Shown here one piece after another: positions 36,418-48,045 of a stretch of 64,000 bases of DNA. The translations under genes and the position numbers were made by a program. Where the stretch lies: contig OU744451.1 in assembly GCA_916610825.1 (NCBI GenBank), positions 7,879,441-7,943,440 on the forward strand, read 5' to 3'. Within the stretch, counting starts at the first letter, position 1. Each line of letters starts with the position of its first letter. Below the pieces are notes generated by a model. It had not been told where the DNA came from, ran no database searches, and saw only the letters and a list, made by a program, of their open reading frames with translations. The stretch is from Haliclystus octoradiatus (lineage: Eukaryota; Cnidaria; Staurozoa; Stauromedusae; Haliclystidae).

Positions 36418-39400
36418 ATGTCGAATGATTTTGACGGTAAGAATTATTGCTTTATAGCTATGAACAATCAGCATATTCCCCCTTACATTCTCAGTTCAAG
36501 TCCAAATCATAAATGTCCAATGGATAATTGATTTTGAAAATTGAACAAATATAGTATTGAATTGAAAGTTGTCTCTCTGCTTTCTCTATCTCAGTAGTCT
36601 AGCGTCCACATCGCAGTCAGACAGACAGTTAATCATACTGCTATACGAAATTACTAATAGTAAACCACGATACAGTAGGATTTATGATGCAAAACTACCA
36701 GAAATCTTCTTCATTACTATCGAGTATCGTCTATGCAAAATAAAGAGCTCAATATTTATCTATTTATCCAATCCAGGAACAATTTATTATTTCTTATTTA
36801 AAGCTTTTGTCTATTTTTGTATAGATTTACCACCATTAGAGGATTGTTCTGAAATCCTTCAATATTCAACTGGATTGAAATCCAGCGATGAAATCATCAA
36901 AACAAAAGCAGAGCCAACTGAATATCTTGAAGTCAATGAAAGTTATCGATTCAACTCTGTTGAAAAACTACTGAAACCCAAGCATAATGAGACAATTTCA
37001 AAGAAGACAGATAATTCTGCACATACCAAATCCCAAACAAATGAAAATCATACACCTGCAGATAAGCCTGTATCTTTCTGTGGATTTTCAAAGGGATTTT
37101 TGAGCCAGAAGAAAAGCCTCAACAATAAATCAACAACCACAAATCTCCAACAGACAAGCAAAAAAGTAACAACTGTTATTTCTAACCCAGAAAAGGATTC
37201 AAAAATATTTCCAGAGGTTCAAGAGTCTCTGAAGAACCAATTCCCAATGTTGCAATCGAAAGGTGGGGATTCCTCTTACTTCTATTTCACTCGATAATAC
37301 AATAATGCAGGTATCAGCGGCTTTCCCGGGGGATGACCCTTGGGGCACCCCGGGTTTGCAAAACAACCTGTGCAAAATTTATTTAACCCCTCAGGGTGTG
37401 GGGCCAGTAATTTTCAATAATCCCCCTCCCCCCAGAGACAAAAAAGTAAAATTTTCTTGTTCAAATTTTCTTACAAAGGATTCAACTACAATACCCAGAG
37501 AATTACACAATTGTACAAACTGTTGTTATTACTTTATTAAAATATCAAAATTCCATGCGTTGGAGATAGGCATATTCTAGTACAAAGATTAGATGCAAAG
37601 CCAGATAGTGCAATTGGAGAGTATTTTTCTTCACAAATTTAATGAAGACAAACACATTTCTCATGTGTTAAGGAACTGTTTATAAGGTGTTCATGAACAG
37701 CTCATGAAAGTTTGTAAAGCTCATGAACTGTGCGTTAATCTTTTACAAACAGTTTAGGAGATTCATAATCAGTTTAATAACAGTTCATGAACTCAACAAA
37801 ATTTTCGCAGGGGTTAAATTTGGTAAATGTGTTAAATTCCCGTTTGTTAATTTGGCTATCTGGTAGATCATGCTAAGCTAATGGCTCTGTTTTGTTTACT
37901 GATAATATAACAAATGATTAAATGAATAAATGATTACGATGATGATGATGATGATGATGATAATTAAATATTCATTTTGTTGTGGTCATACTAATGTGAC
38001 AAAAATTCAACAACTTCATGAACATTAAGAAGCCCTGCGAAAAACAGTTAAGGAGTTCATGAAAAGTTCATAAACCTTAAATGGCCCCAATCTTCATGAA
38101 CAGTTCATGAAATCCTGATATGATTTTAGCAGGGGAAACTTCATGAACATTCATAAGAAACTTCAAAAAAGTTAAATGGCCTTTTTCATTAAAATTGCAT
38201 GTAAAGCCCATAAAAATTGGGCTATATAAAATTCATGAGTGTTTTCACATGAGCCGTTCATTAAAGTATTATAATAACTATAATTAATTTTCAGACTGGA
38301 TTAATGATGATCTTTTGTCTCAAATTGAGAGTAATCCAGAACTTGCTCAGCAGCTCTCAAACCCACAACTTGTAGATATACTGACAATGCTGCAAAAAGA
38401 TCCACAACAAGCGCAAACAGTTATAGAAAGAAATCCAGAATTGAAAAAATTTATTTTACAATTTTCTGGATTAATGGGTCAACATTTCACAACACTGGCA
38501 AAATCACAATCAGATGACAATAAGAAGGTAACACATTGTGATCTCATTCTATGATGCTATGCCAATCAAACTCGGGTAATATGCCCCCTTCTGATTTCCC
38601 ATCTCGCTTAATATCCCCCTCCCTGATATAAACCTGATTTCTATTTTCTATTCTCTGTACAGACTTTCATATTCCTACCTTGCTAAATAATTAATGTTCA
38701 TGTAATAGAATCAGTTCAGGAGTATAACACACGGGGGGTAACTTCCATTGCGCTTTGATAGAGTTGTTCAAATGGAACTTATTCAAAATCAAATTGACCA
38801 CAAAAAGTTTACACATAATGAAAATATACCCCAAATATATTTTTATGAATTATAGATTCAACTAAAACAAAGTGAAAACAGAAATTTTTCATAAATAAAA
38901 TTTGTTTGAAAAAATGAAAAATCTGCATCAAAAGGATACCTCAAAAAATGTTCATGACTAAGCATACTCTACAATTTCTCCGGGATTTTGAATGATTACC
39001 CCATAATATTTAGGGTAGCTTTTGTATCACAGACAGGGAATCACTCAAGCATGCGGTTATTTGTTCATAGAAGTCTCTATAAAATACGAAAATGAAACTC
39101 AAATTATCTGTTAATAAAGTATTACAGATTATATAATACTAGCAATGTATTACCCGCGTTGCTGGTTAATTTTGGCTTCATTAAAGCTACCTTTGACGTA
39201 GAATACATGACTTTTAATATTTAAATAATAGAAATGCGTCGCAACGAAGCATATCGTAGCATGGCTGTTCCAAAAAGCGAATCAAAATCAATGCGTGAAA
39301 TGACACTTTCTTTCAATACGCAAAGCAAAGAGAAAATTCGAAAAAACAAAACATGTTAGGCACAACTATTATCAATTATCAATCAGATGATATGCTATTT

Positions 39401-39468
39401 GATTCGTTTGGTTTTAAATTCATCAGTCCTTTGAAAAAAAGTTTGTATAACTTAAAGGTTCTGAATAA

Positions 39469-39503
<35 letters not shown>

Positions 39504-40461
39504 ATGACTAAAAATATCACAAAAAACCGCTGCAAACACACATATTTAAAGACATTCGCATTAACATATATAGATAGATAGAATATACCATTAAAGTAGC
39601 AATTTATGCATTAACGAAAAGTAAATAATTTCCTATATTAAAAACCCAAAATTCACCCACAAAAGCTCTGCATTGGCCACCAGATGAAACCGCTTGAAAA
39701 TTTAAATTTGTATCGATCGATAAATTTGAGTCCAAAAATTATAAGTTCCATGCAATTTTTGGGGATCGTATATTCTGAATACTAGAAAGAGATTTTATCA
39801 CAATATCAACGCAAAACCAAACTTGGTTCGAAAACGCAAATCGATCTATCATTTCGAACTTATGAGCTATTGATATTTGGCGCACTCGAGTCACTTCCAG
39901 AGAAAAGTTGAAGGCGAAAATCATTCGCCAAGGTGACTCCTGGTTTTCTGATACCTTTCGTTTTCTCCTTACGTGTCCTCTCCTGCGCCGAATATCGACC
40001 ATAGAACATTGTACGTCACCAAATTGTTCATTAGTAGTTCTACCCCTTATATAAATTTAATATTGTTATCTATAATTCATGCTAATTTATATTGATGTGG
40101 TTATGGCAGGTCAATGTATCACATCTGAAAGAGCAGAAAACAATGAACAATAGTTCGGAACAAGGTAGAGTTGAGCAATTACTGGCTGATCCTGAAATAT
40201 TAAAATTATTGCAAGACAATGATGTTCAACAATTGATTTTATCTATGAGAAGTGACCCAGAACGTGGACAACGGTAAGTTGTAGCTTTTCAATCTGAAGT
40301 TATCCCTATATATAATGCAATATCTAATTATCTAAACATCAGGATTGAGCTTATTTATTCTAAATATGTTTGTTTCTATTAGGTTACTGAAAACAGCAGA
40401 TGCATCACTTCGTATCAAGATTAATAAATTAATTGACTGTGGCTTACTTGGTATGGGATAA
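36418..40461 (+). CDS. Protein with two STI1/DP-like helical segments, co-chaperone-like
   Basis: Exons 36418-36436, 36825-37262, 38295-38527, 40110-40273, 40383-40461; phases 1,1,0,2 agree, giving 310 aa. The first exon is only 19 nt (MSNDFD). Exon 2 encodes a polar, Ser/Lys/Thr-rich, probably disordered region with a short conserved-looking island, PVSFCGFSKGF. Exon 3 is helical and Gln/Leu/Pro-rich (ESNPELAQQLSNPQ), with NP and DP turns like an STI1 domain. Exons 4-5 encode LLADPEILKLLQDNDVQQL and finish with INKLIDCGLLGMG, resembling the C-terminal DP domain of STIP1/Hop and ST13/Hip, which also end in a KL(I/M)D-G-(I/L) helix. No TPR or ubiquitin-like domain is present. A role in Hsp70/Hsp90 or ubiquitin-linked client handling is inference. 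The donor after exon 2 (GTGGGG) is weak but preserves frame. I cannot name the orthologue. Confidence 0.75.
37675..37816. repeat. TTCATGAA-rich repeat, same family
   Basis: Several TTCATGAAC/GTTCATGAA motifs, ending ATTTTCGCAGGGG, which is the terminus of the 38033 element. Confidence 0.65.
37920..37965 (+). repeat. (GAT)n microsatellite
   Basis: AATGAATAAATGATTACGAT then GATGATGATGATGAT; tail-like context as at 118 and 39461. Confidence 0.7.
38033..38134. mobile_element. TTCATGAA-rich MITE, complete-looking copy (102 bp)
   Basis: Ends CCCTGCGAAAA and TTTTAGCAGGG are inverted repeats. The inside carries several TTCATGAA palindromes, including CTTCATGAACAGTTCATGAA. It lies in intron 2 of the DP-domain gene. 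Confidence 0.75.
39461..39503 (+). repeat. (GAT)n microsatellite with retroelement-tail context
   Basis: TCTGAATAAATGATGATGAT followed by about nine more triplets. Confidence 0.8.
39866..39990. repeat. Decayed relative of the 55311 MITE
   Basis: Shares TTATGAGCTATTGATATTTG, GGCGCACTCGAGTCACTTC and the segment near GATTTTCGCC/AATCATTCGCC with the elements at 55311 and 43690. It lies in intron 3 of the DP-domain gene. Confidence 0.55.
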
Positions 40462-40481
40462 TTCCCTGAAATAATTATTAC

Positions 40482-40540
40482 TCATTTTATGGTGAATCAT
40501 TTTATGGTGAATCATTTTATGGTGAATCATTTTCATATTT
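40482..40540 (+). repeat. 15-bp tandem repeat in the 3' UTR region of the DP-domain gene
   Basis: TCATTTTATGGTGAA occurs three times in a row plus a partial copy, starting 21 nt after the stop codon. Confidence 0.8.
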
Positions 40541-40822
40541 AACTTATGGGTTGGATCGCAAAGGTATCATATACTCCTATATCAATATGGTTTATACTGA
40601 TGTCTACATGAAAAATCGCACACAAGCCCGATGATTCGAGTAAAAAAAACATGCAAAATAGCTCGACTGAGTAATCAGAAAAGGACATAATAAGGAAAAG
40701 AATCATTCAAAGTTGGAGCCATGTTTAACCTGCCATCATCTCCTAGGCTAATTAGCAAATAATTTACTGGCTTTCTATGGTCAACAAATGCGAAAAAACT
40801 TTATATACATTAAGCCCTTTTC

Positions 40823-40881
40823 ACACTGCATACATTTAACCCAGGTTAAAAGTGTGCAGTGTGTATGAAAAGGGAAAAAGC
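40823..40881. repeat. 59-bp imperfect palindrome
   Basis: CCCTTTTCACACTGCATACA pairs with its inverse around a short TTAACCCAGGTTAA centre. A hairpin-type MITE or relic; lies between the 3' ends of two genes. Confidence 0.7.
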
Positions 40882-41077
40882 TATTTGCTATACTCTCAAG
40901 AAAACAGAAACAATTCATTCTCACTACATTGTGCGTTTAATTTTTATCCATATAATAACTCCAAATGTGTTACAATTTATTAATATACAAAATTCAAAGT
41001 CCAAAATCTGACTTTATATCAAAAATATCGCGTCGGTCTAAGATTTTATATAATTCTATTATTTTACTAGATTATAT

Positions 41078-44071
41078 TCAATTGTCACTTTTAGTATGCA
41101 CTTCTGGTTCAGGAGCAGGAATGTCTGCATCTAAAAATAAAATATAAATAAATGCATTATCATAAATCCCGGTCATCAACGCCAATGTGCATCTTATAGC
41201 TGGTCAGATCATTTCGTATCGGTTGGAAGCCTTGTGGAACTCAGCGATGGTTAGCTTGCCTGCTGAATGAGATGGTCTACGATTGACCATTCATAATCTA
41301 GTAATCGGCACAAAATAAAGTATCCCAAAATAACCTGTTCCAATCCCCGGAATCCACTCTCGCTTTAAAAAAACACAGCCTTTTTATCCTAACATCAACA
41401 AATACCACGGAATGCCATTCTTTACGTCCTATTGTCAGAGAACCTTAATAAAGTTACACTAGTGTCTTTATCAAGTTTTCTAGCGTATCTCTAATCCATA
41501 ACAATCAAGACCGTTTAATTAGCCGGTATACATTGCTCTGTGACAGAATATCATCGAGGGAATTTATAAACGTTCATGGGTTGATAAATTTGATGCATAA
41601 ATTTGTATTGTTGGCTACAATGAGAATAATTAATTTCCGTATAATGGGAATTCCAGATTATGTTGATTAGAGTATAATCCGCAAATTCGCACTTGAAAAT
41701 TCTTCCCCAGCTTAAAATCTGAAATCACAACTCAAAGCTACTCAAATCAAATCCTTATTAAACAATTTTGTTTACATATAAGATGAACAATGGACATTGC
41801 TTGTTTCAAATCAGTTTAACTTGTTTCAAGCCAAAATTATTGTTTTGAGCAAAAATGTTTTGTTTTAAGCAAAATGTATTGTACTACATGTTCAACTTTT
41901 TAAACGCATTTTTCGGGTTGAGTCCATAATTTTGACTTGATCGATATTTTGCAGGATTCTTACATATTTTCTCAAAACAAGAATTTATTTGGCTGAAAAC
42001 AAGTTAAACTGACTTGAAGCATGCAAAATATCTTTGCAAAAATTAATTTTTGCATGCGCACTGTTCTGAGTTGAATTCGTGTTATCCGGTACCTTCTTCT
42101 GGTATATCGCCACTGTCGCCAGACATCTCGTCATCACCAGATTCATTGAACTCATCGTCATCATCATCATCATAATCATCATCGTCATGATCTTCATCAG
42201 CAACACGATCTTCTAATTCGTTAACGTCAGTAGCACTGATTGAGCTATCTTGTGGTGGTGGCAGAATTAATGTTGTGGCATCTGAAGTATCATCCGATGA
42301 TACATCTCTCTTACCAATCAATTTCTCTTCCTCACCTAATCAATAAATATGTCAAAATATTATATAATAAAATTTATGTTTATCTAATAGCAGATAATAT
42401 AGGGCTCTATGTCTTCATTTGACAGAGCGGTAAATAATAATAAAATATAGCGAAAGAGTCAAAGAATACACATTCTTTACTGTTACTCAAGTTTCACGCA
42501 TTTCACAGCGATCTTCAGACAGATTTTTTACTCAACGATAGAGAATGTGTATTCTTTGACTCTTTCGCCATATATTATTATTATATCAAAATATTATTAT
42601 TAATAGGATAAATGCATGCTTATCAATATTATTGTTAGTTGTTAGACAAAACTAATCTATACGTAAATAATCCGAACCAGGCTAAATGATTACTCAATAA
42701 CAATATTGAGTTGAGATATACGAAATCACGATAGCAATTGAATAATAAAAAGTAATATTGCATTGTGATAATCAAATCTAGATGCAAGATCAACTCGATC
42801 TCACTCTCATTTCCGATTGCATTCTTTATATCAAATCATAGAGGATTGGGTAGTAATATTGTAACCAATCATTGACAGATATAGCTAATATTGTCATAAT
42901 AATTGACTTTGTATAGCCACCCAATCCACGAAGATACATGATGGACTAATTACTATATACAACCTTATTGGATACAGTTTTGACTTTATAACAGTCTTGG
43001 TACCATATACCTTATAATCTATTAATTATAGCCTATCGACTAACACTAACATTAACACTATCGACTCGGAATGTGTCTATACTATTTGCGATATGTATTG
43101 CCCACGACTTCGGTAGTTTGAGCACTCTGGTATGACACAGATGTTTTTTTCATGTGATGAATTTTTTCACCACATTGATCACTCATCTTGACCTACGTAT
43201 ATACCGAAGTCGGTTCCTTGTTCGCTCATTGAGCAGTACTGATGAAGGCTAATGGGCAGAAATGTGTACTTGTCTACTGCTATTCTATTAATTATCATCA
43301 TATCAATCACCAATCATTAACACATGGGAACTCTTATTTTGCTGAACAGTATAAAATCTGAGAACTAATCACTGCTTCAGCATTACGACGATGACTAACT
43401 AATAAGCCTAAACTAGTTAATACGCTAACTATTTTTGTATTTGTAATATATTCGATTAAAGATATTTTTGTACTATAACGGAATTGCTTTTTATCAAACT
43501 GATTAGTTTAGAGTTATAACTTATAACACCAAATTACCGTATCAAAACCATAGACTTATTAGAACATGTTCTAATAAGTCTATGATCAAAACAGAGCAAA
43601 ACTAGATTCGAAAATGCAATCGATCTTATACAGTTCGAACTTGATATCATGATTGAGAAATTCCAATTTGATTAGGATTTTTCACAGTTTATTATGAGCT
43701 ATAGTCAGGCTATAGCTTTCTGGCGCACGAGAGGGCACGTACGGAGTTAACGAGAAGTAATCAGAAAATCACGAGCCGCCACTGCGAGTGATTTTCGCCT
43801 TGGAGTCTTGTCCTGATGTAAATCAGAAAATCAATCAGATCTAACACTTCAACGATTGACATTGAATGCTTTCGCAGTGCGACCCGACCGCTGTATGTAT
43901 GGGTTTAGTTAACGGTTTTAACAATCAAACAAAATGAGACACTTTCATCCACGGTATTAACTTCATCCATCATCACTTCACGGCTCACGACAGGTGAAAT
44001 AGAAACTTACCCAATAGGCCTTCTATCGTCCAAAAGGCAATTATTACGACAAGAAAAATAATTGATTTCAT
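41078..44071 (-). CDS. Small secreted acidic (Asp/Glu-rich) protein with GKR processing-like site
   Basis: Exons 44011-44071, 42093-42335, 41078-41130, with GT..AG borders and phase 1 at both junctions, give 118 aa. Exon 1 encodes a signal peptide (MKSIIFLVVIIAFWTIEG). Exon 2 begins GEEEKLIGKRDVSSDD and continues into a poly-Asp run around YDDDDDDEFNESGDDEM. Exon 3 adds DADIPAPEPEVHTKSDN and a stop. If the weak donor GTACCG at 42092 is not used, exon 2 reads to TAA at 42082 and the protein is 104 aa. IGKR is a possible dibasic/amidation site, so a propeptide precursor is possible; equally it could be a calcium-binding or mineral-associated acidic protein, or a secretory-granule acidic protein. 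No family is recognised. It has no close neighbour of related function; it lies tail to tail with the DP-domain gene. Confidence 0.6.
42445..42575. repeat. Inverted-repeat element (MITE-like), intron 2 of the acidic-protein gene
   Basis: Arms of about 32 bp (GCGAAAGAGTCAAAGAATAC and its inverse) around a core containing CAAGTTTCACGCATTTCACA and GCGATCTTCAGAC. This core recurs near 31960, 51005, 60800 and 62215. Confidence 0.8.
43549..43584. repeat. Perfect 36-bp palindrome flanked by 8-bp direct repeats
   Basis: Half-sequence CATAGACTTATTAGAACA followed by its exact reverse complement with no loop. ATCAAAAC occurs immediately on both sides. Reads as a minimal two-ended transposon relic with an 8-bp target duplication. 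Confidence 0.9.
43690..43850. repeat. Decayed relative of the 55311 MITE, intron 1 of the acidic-protein gene
   Basis: Shares TGGCGCACGAGAGGGCACGT, AATCAGAAAATCACGAG and GATTTTCGCCTT with the 55311 element. Confidence 0.55.
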
Positions 44072-45776
44072 TTTCGAATAAAAATGATGCAGTAGTTAAC
44101 CTGTAAAGTTAAATAAAAATATTTATAGAATGAAGATTCAGGCTTCGAGCTCTTTGGCAAACCACAATAATATGTAACTGTAGTAGGAATAGCAAGCTAC
44201 ATTATCATAATTCAAGATAAAAACGAGCTCAGACAGGTATGCGAGTTTTCATATCCCATTTTAAGATAATTACGATCGGTACCAACAAGCAACAAGGTGT
44301 GAAATGCCTGTTAAAAAGATCTTGTTTGGAGAACTTTGTTCTCAGGATAAGATCCATAATGGCTGTCATTTTTCAGTTTTTGCGGTGTTTTATGTAGGTG
44401 TTTTGTTTCGTGATTGTGATTGGGAGACCCGCGGATTTGGACTTGCAATCTTCAAAATCTAACATTCTAAGATACACTGTATATAGATAACTTGTGTACA
44501 TATGGTATGCTGAGACTTATTGCTACACAATTTTTTTTTAAATACCAAAAATAAATATATTTGTTTATCATGTATAGTGTACGATTTATGTATTACCTAC
44601 TCCATATGAAGAAAAAGCCATTTAAGTAGATTTGATATTTTGGTATGCGATTGATGCTTCTTAAAATTTTTAATAGTTAAATGATGTTATAAAAAGCATT
44701 TAATTTCCTTACCTTTTAAGTCAGCGATATATAACTGATTCCTGTTTACAATGGAGGAGATGCTTGTGTGAGTTGGTGTATTTTTGGAATGACTTTAACG
44801 GGTTTTTATAGGAAGGAGAGGTTTAGAATCCATTTGCTTGAATAATGGTCATCTTGGTAACAATAGATTTTGATATGAGAGTTGTCTGATTAAGGAGTTC
44901 ATTCTGGTGTTTAGGATAAATCTTATTATAAGAGATGACAATGTGTCTTAACGGGACACGTACAAAAGACTATCGACACATTTGCAACGTATTAATCATT
45001 CAAATCGTATATATGACTATTTTATAGTCTTTTCTCTGTTAGGATTTGGGAAACAGTATTTGGATGGCATACTCGATATAGTCACCATTATTAATTTTAT
45101 ACTTCATAATTCGAAAGCAACACTGGTTGAAGAACGTGTCTGCCAGCCAACCAATGTCCTACTTTTTCAACTATGTTAAACTTTTCTTTGTAGAGAAAAT
45201 GAATATTTTCTTACTATATTTTCAATGTTCAAAACACCGTTATTACCAATATTTTGCGTTTGAAATTGAATAAAAGCCAAGAAAATAGACAAAAATGGCT
45301 ATAAGGTACAGATGTATTCCGTAATTGTTAAATGTGTAATTTTTCTTTCTGTAGTACTTTATGAGCACCTAGATTTTCTTGAAAGTGGCACACGCCCTCC
45401 ATATCCAAAGTATGTTATGGAGTTATGGAGTCATATCCCTTCACATCCACTTGTTGCGATTCTATATGCTGTATCAAACTTAATTTCGATCTTCGCAGTC
45501 ATTCCAAATACATGTTGGAAATCAAATTGTTGAACTGTTTATCATTGCAATTAGGTGTTACGAGAACCTCTGTCGAGCTGGCCGCACCACTTTCTTCGAT
45601 GTAGATCATTTTGGTCTTAAAAGTTTGATCACAGCCTGATCAAACTTGATCAGTATGTTATATTTTTTGATCAGCTTTGATCAGCGAGTTATAAGCGAAT
45701 TCAAGATGTACGGCTGGCTCGACACCGAAAATCCGAACGGCATAAAATAATAAACCGAATTTGGTATCAAAAGCTT

Positions 45777-46964
45777 GATCACGCCCTGATTATTACTGAT
45801 CAAAACTTTTTTTCGTTAATTATAATTATTAAACGTGCAATCGGCAATTTAGCTTCTGGTGCGGCCAAATCAACACCAATATTTCGAAAACGAGGTTATA
45901 ATCATCCGAACTCTACGAATTTGGTATCAAAAGTTTGATCACGCCCTGATCATTACTGATCAAAACTTTATTTTCGTTAATTATAATTATTAAGCTTGCT
46001 ATCGGCAATTTAGCTTCTGGTGCGGCCAAATCAACACCAAAATTTCGAAAACGAGGTTATAATCATCCGAACTCTACGAATTTGGTATCAAAAGTTTGAT
46101 CACGCCCTGATCATTACTGATCAAAACTTTTTTTCGTTAATTATAATTATTAAGCTTGCTATCGGCAATTTAGCTTCTGGTGCGGCCAAATCAACACCAA
46201 AATTTCGAAAACGAGGTTATAATCTTCCGAATTCTACGAATTTGGTATCAAAAGTTTGATCACGCCCTGATCATTACTGATCAAAACTTTTTTTTCCATA
46301 ATTATAATTATTGAGCGTACAATCGGCAATTTAGCTTCTGGTGCGGCCAAATCAACACCAAAATTTCGAAAACGAGGTTATAATCTTCCGAATTCTACGA
46401 ATTTGGTATCAAAAGTTTGATCACGCCCTGATCATTACTGATCAAAACTTTTTTTCGTTAATTATAATTATTAAGCTTGCTATCAGCAATTTAGCTTCTG
46501 GTGCGGCCAAATCAACACCAAAATTTCGAAAACGAGGTTATAATCTTCTGAATTCTACGAATTTGGTATCAAAAGTTTGATCACGCCCTGATCATTACTG
46601 ATCAAAACTTTTTTTTCCATAATTATAATTATTGAGCGTATAATCGGCAATTTAGCTTCTGGTGCGGCCAAATCAACACCAAAATTTCGAAAACGAGGTT
46701 ATAATCATCTGAACTCTACGAATATGGTATCAAAAGTTTGATCACGCCCTGATCATTACTGATCAAAACTTTTTTTTCGTTAATTATAATTATTAAGCTT
46801 GCTATCGGCAATTTAGCTTCTGGTGCGGCCAAATCAACACCAAAATTTCGAAAACGAGGTTATAATCATCCGAACTCTACGAATTTGGTATCAAAAGTTG
46901 ATCAAGCCCTGATCATTACTGTTCAACAACTCATTTCCGCTCATTATAATTATTAAGCTTAATC
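45777..46964 (+). repeat. Left tandem array of the foldback element (~160-bp units)
   Basis: The phrase GATCACGCCCTGATCATTAC recurs at 45937, 46098, 46258, 46419, 46579 and 46740, with variants at 45777 and 46900: a period of 160/161. Each unit has three GATC-centred motifs about 10-11 bp apart, an AT-rich stretch, TGGTGCGGCC and an AACGAGGTTATAATC segment. Confidence 0.93.
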
Positions 46965-47486
46965 ACTTAACCCACGAAATTGTAATCAATTTTCAAAACC
47001 AGGGTGGAGAAAAAATTATTCTGGGTATACATTTTGACTTAAATAAAATATGCTAGGTATTATTTTTGGAAAAGCAAAATTTTGACGGGCGATTTTCTGA
47101 ACACCAAACTGGCACTCCACGTCCCTGAAATTTCTTGATGTTCTCGCAATCGTTGACGCGTTGTGTTGTGTTGACGTTTGATGTGTTGATTTGGGCAATA
47201 TGTTTCGAAGACCGGTTTTGTTTCTACTTATTCTATTTATCCACTCTCGACATCCTTATTGGGACAGTTTGGGGTTCTTTTGATGTAAATTATTCTTGGT
47301 TAGTGTCAATTAATGTTGTAAATTTTTAATATTCAGTAGAGGTCAACTGCGTAGCCTCCAGATGTCGCTATGGTGTATTTAAAATGATTGGTTATAGAAA
47401 TACCAATTACATCATACAAAGCTTATTCTAATTTGAACCTGTAGAACGATAAAATTTCCAGCACAGAAAAATCATAAAACTATCAA

Positions 47487-48045
47487 TGATTATAATTAAC
47501 GAAATAAAAGTTTTGATCAGTAATGATCAGGGCGTGATCAAACTTTTGATACCAAATTCGTAGAGTTCGGATGATTATAACCTCGTTTTCGAAATTTTGG
47601 TGTTGATTTGGCCGCACCAGAAGCTAAATTGCCGATTGCACGCTCAATAATTATAATTATGGAAAAAAAAATTTGATCAGTAATGATCAGGGCGTGATCA
47701 AACTTTTGATACCAAATTCGTAGAGTTCGGATGATTATAACCTCGTTTTCGAAATTTTGGTGTTGATTTGGCCGCACCAGAAGCTAAATTGCCGAGAACA
47801 CGCTTAATAATTATAATTAACGAAAAAAAAAGTTTTGATCAGTAATGATCAGGGCGTGATCAAATTTTTGATACCAAATTCGTAGAGTTCGGAAGATCAT
47901 AGCCTCGTTTTCGAAATTTTGGTGTTGATTTGGCCGCACCAGAAGCTAAATTGCCGATTGCACGCTCAATAATTATAATTATGAGAATAAAAAGTTTTGA
48001 TCAGTAATGATCAGGGCGTGATCAAACTTTTGATACCAAATTCGG
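47487..48045 (-). repeat. Right tandem array of the foldback element, inverted
   Basis: GATCAGGGCGTGATC recurs at 47525, 47685, 47847 and 48009, the reverse complement of the left-arm units, with the same 160-162-bp period. Confidence 0.93.

Noticed and set aside
42082-42092. Exon 2 of the acidic-protein gene ending at its own TAA as the main form
   Set aside because: Kept as an alternative only; an acceptor in the right phase downstream leads to a further acidic exon, which fits better, although the donor is weak.
46020-47777. Three similar 79-residue open frames (beginning MRPNQHQNFENEV) in the foldback arms
   Set aside because: They exist only because the 160-bp units are repeated; the same words occur in both arms and in opposite orientation, with no known domain or start context.
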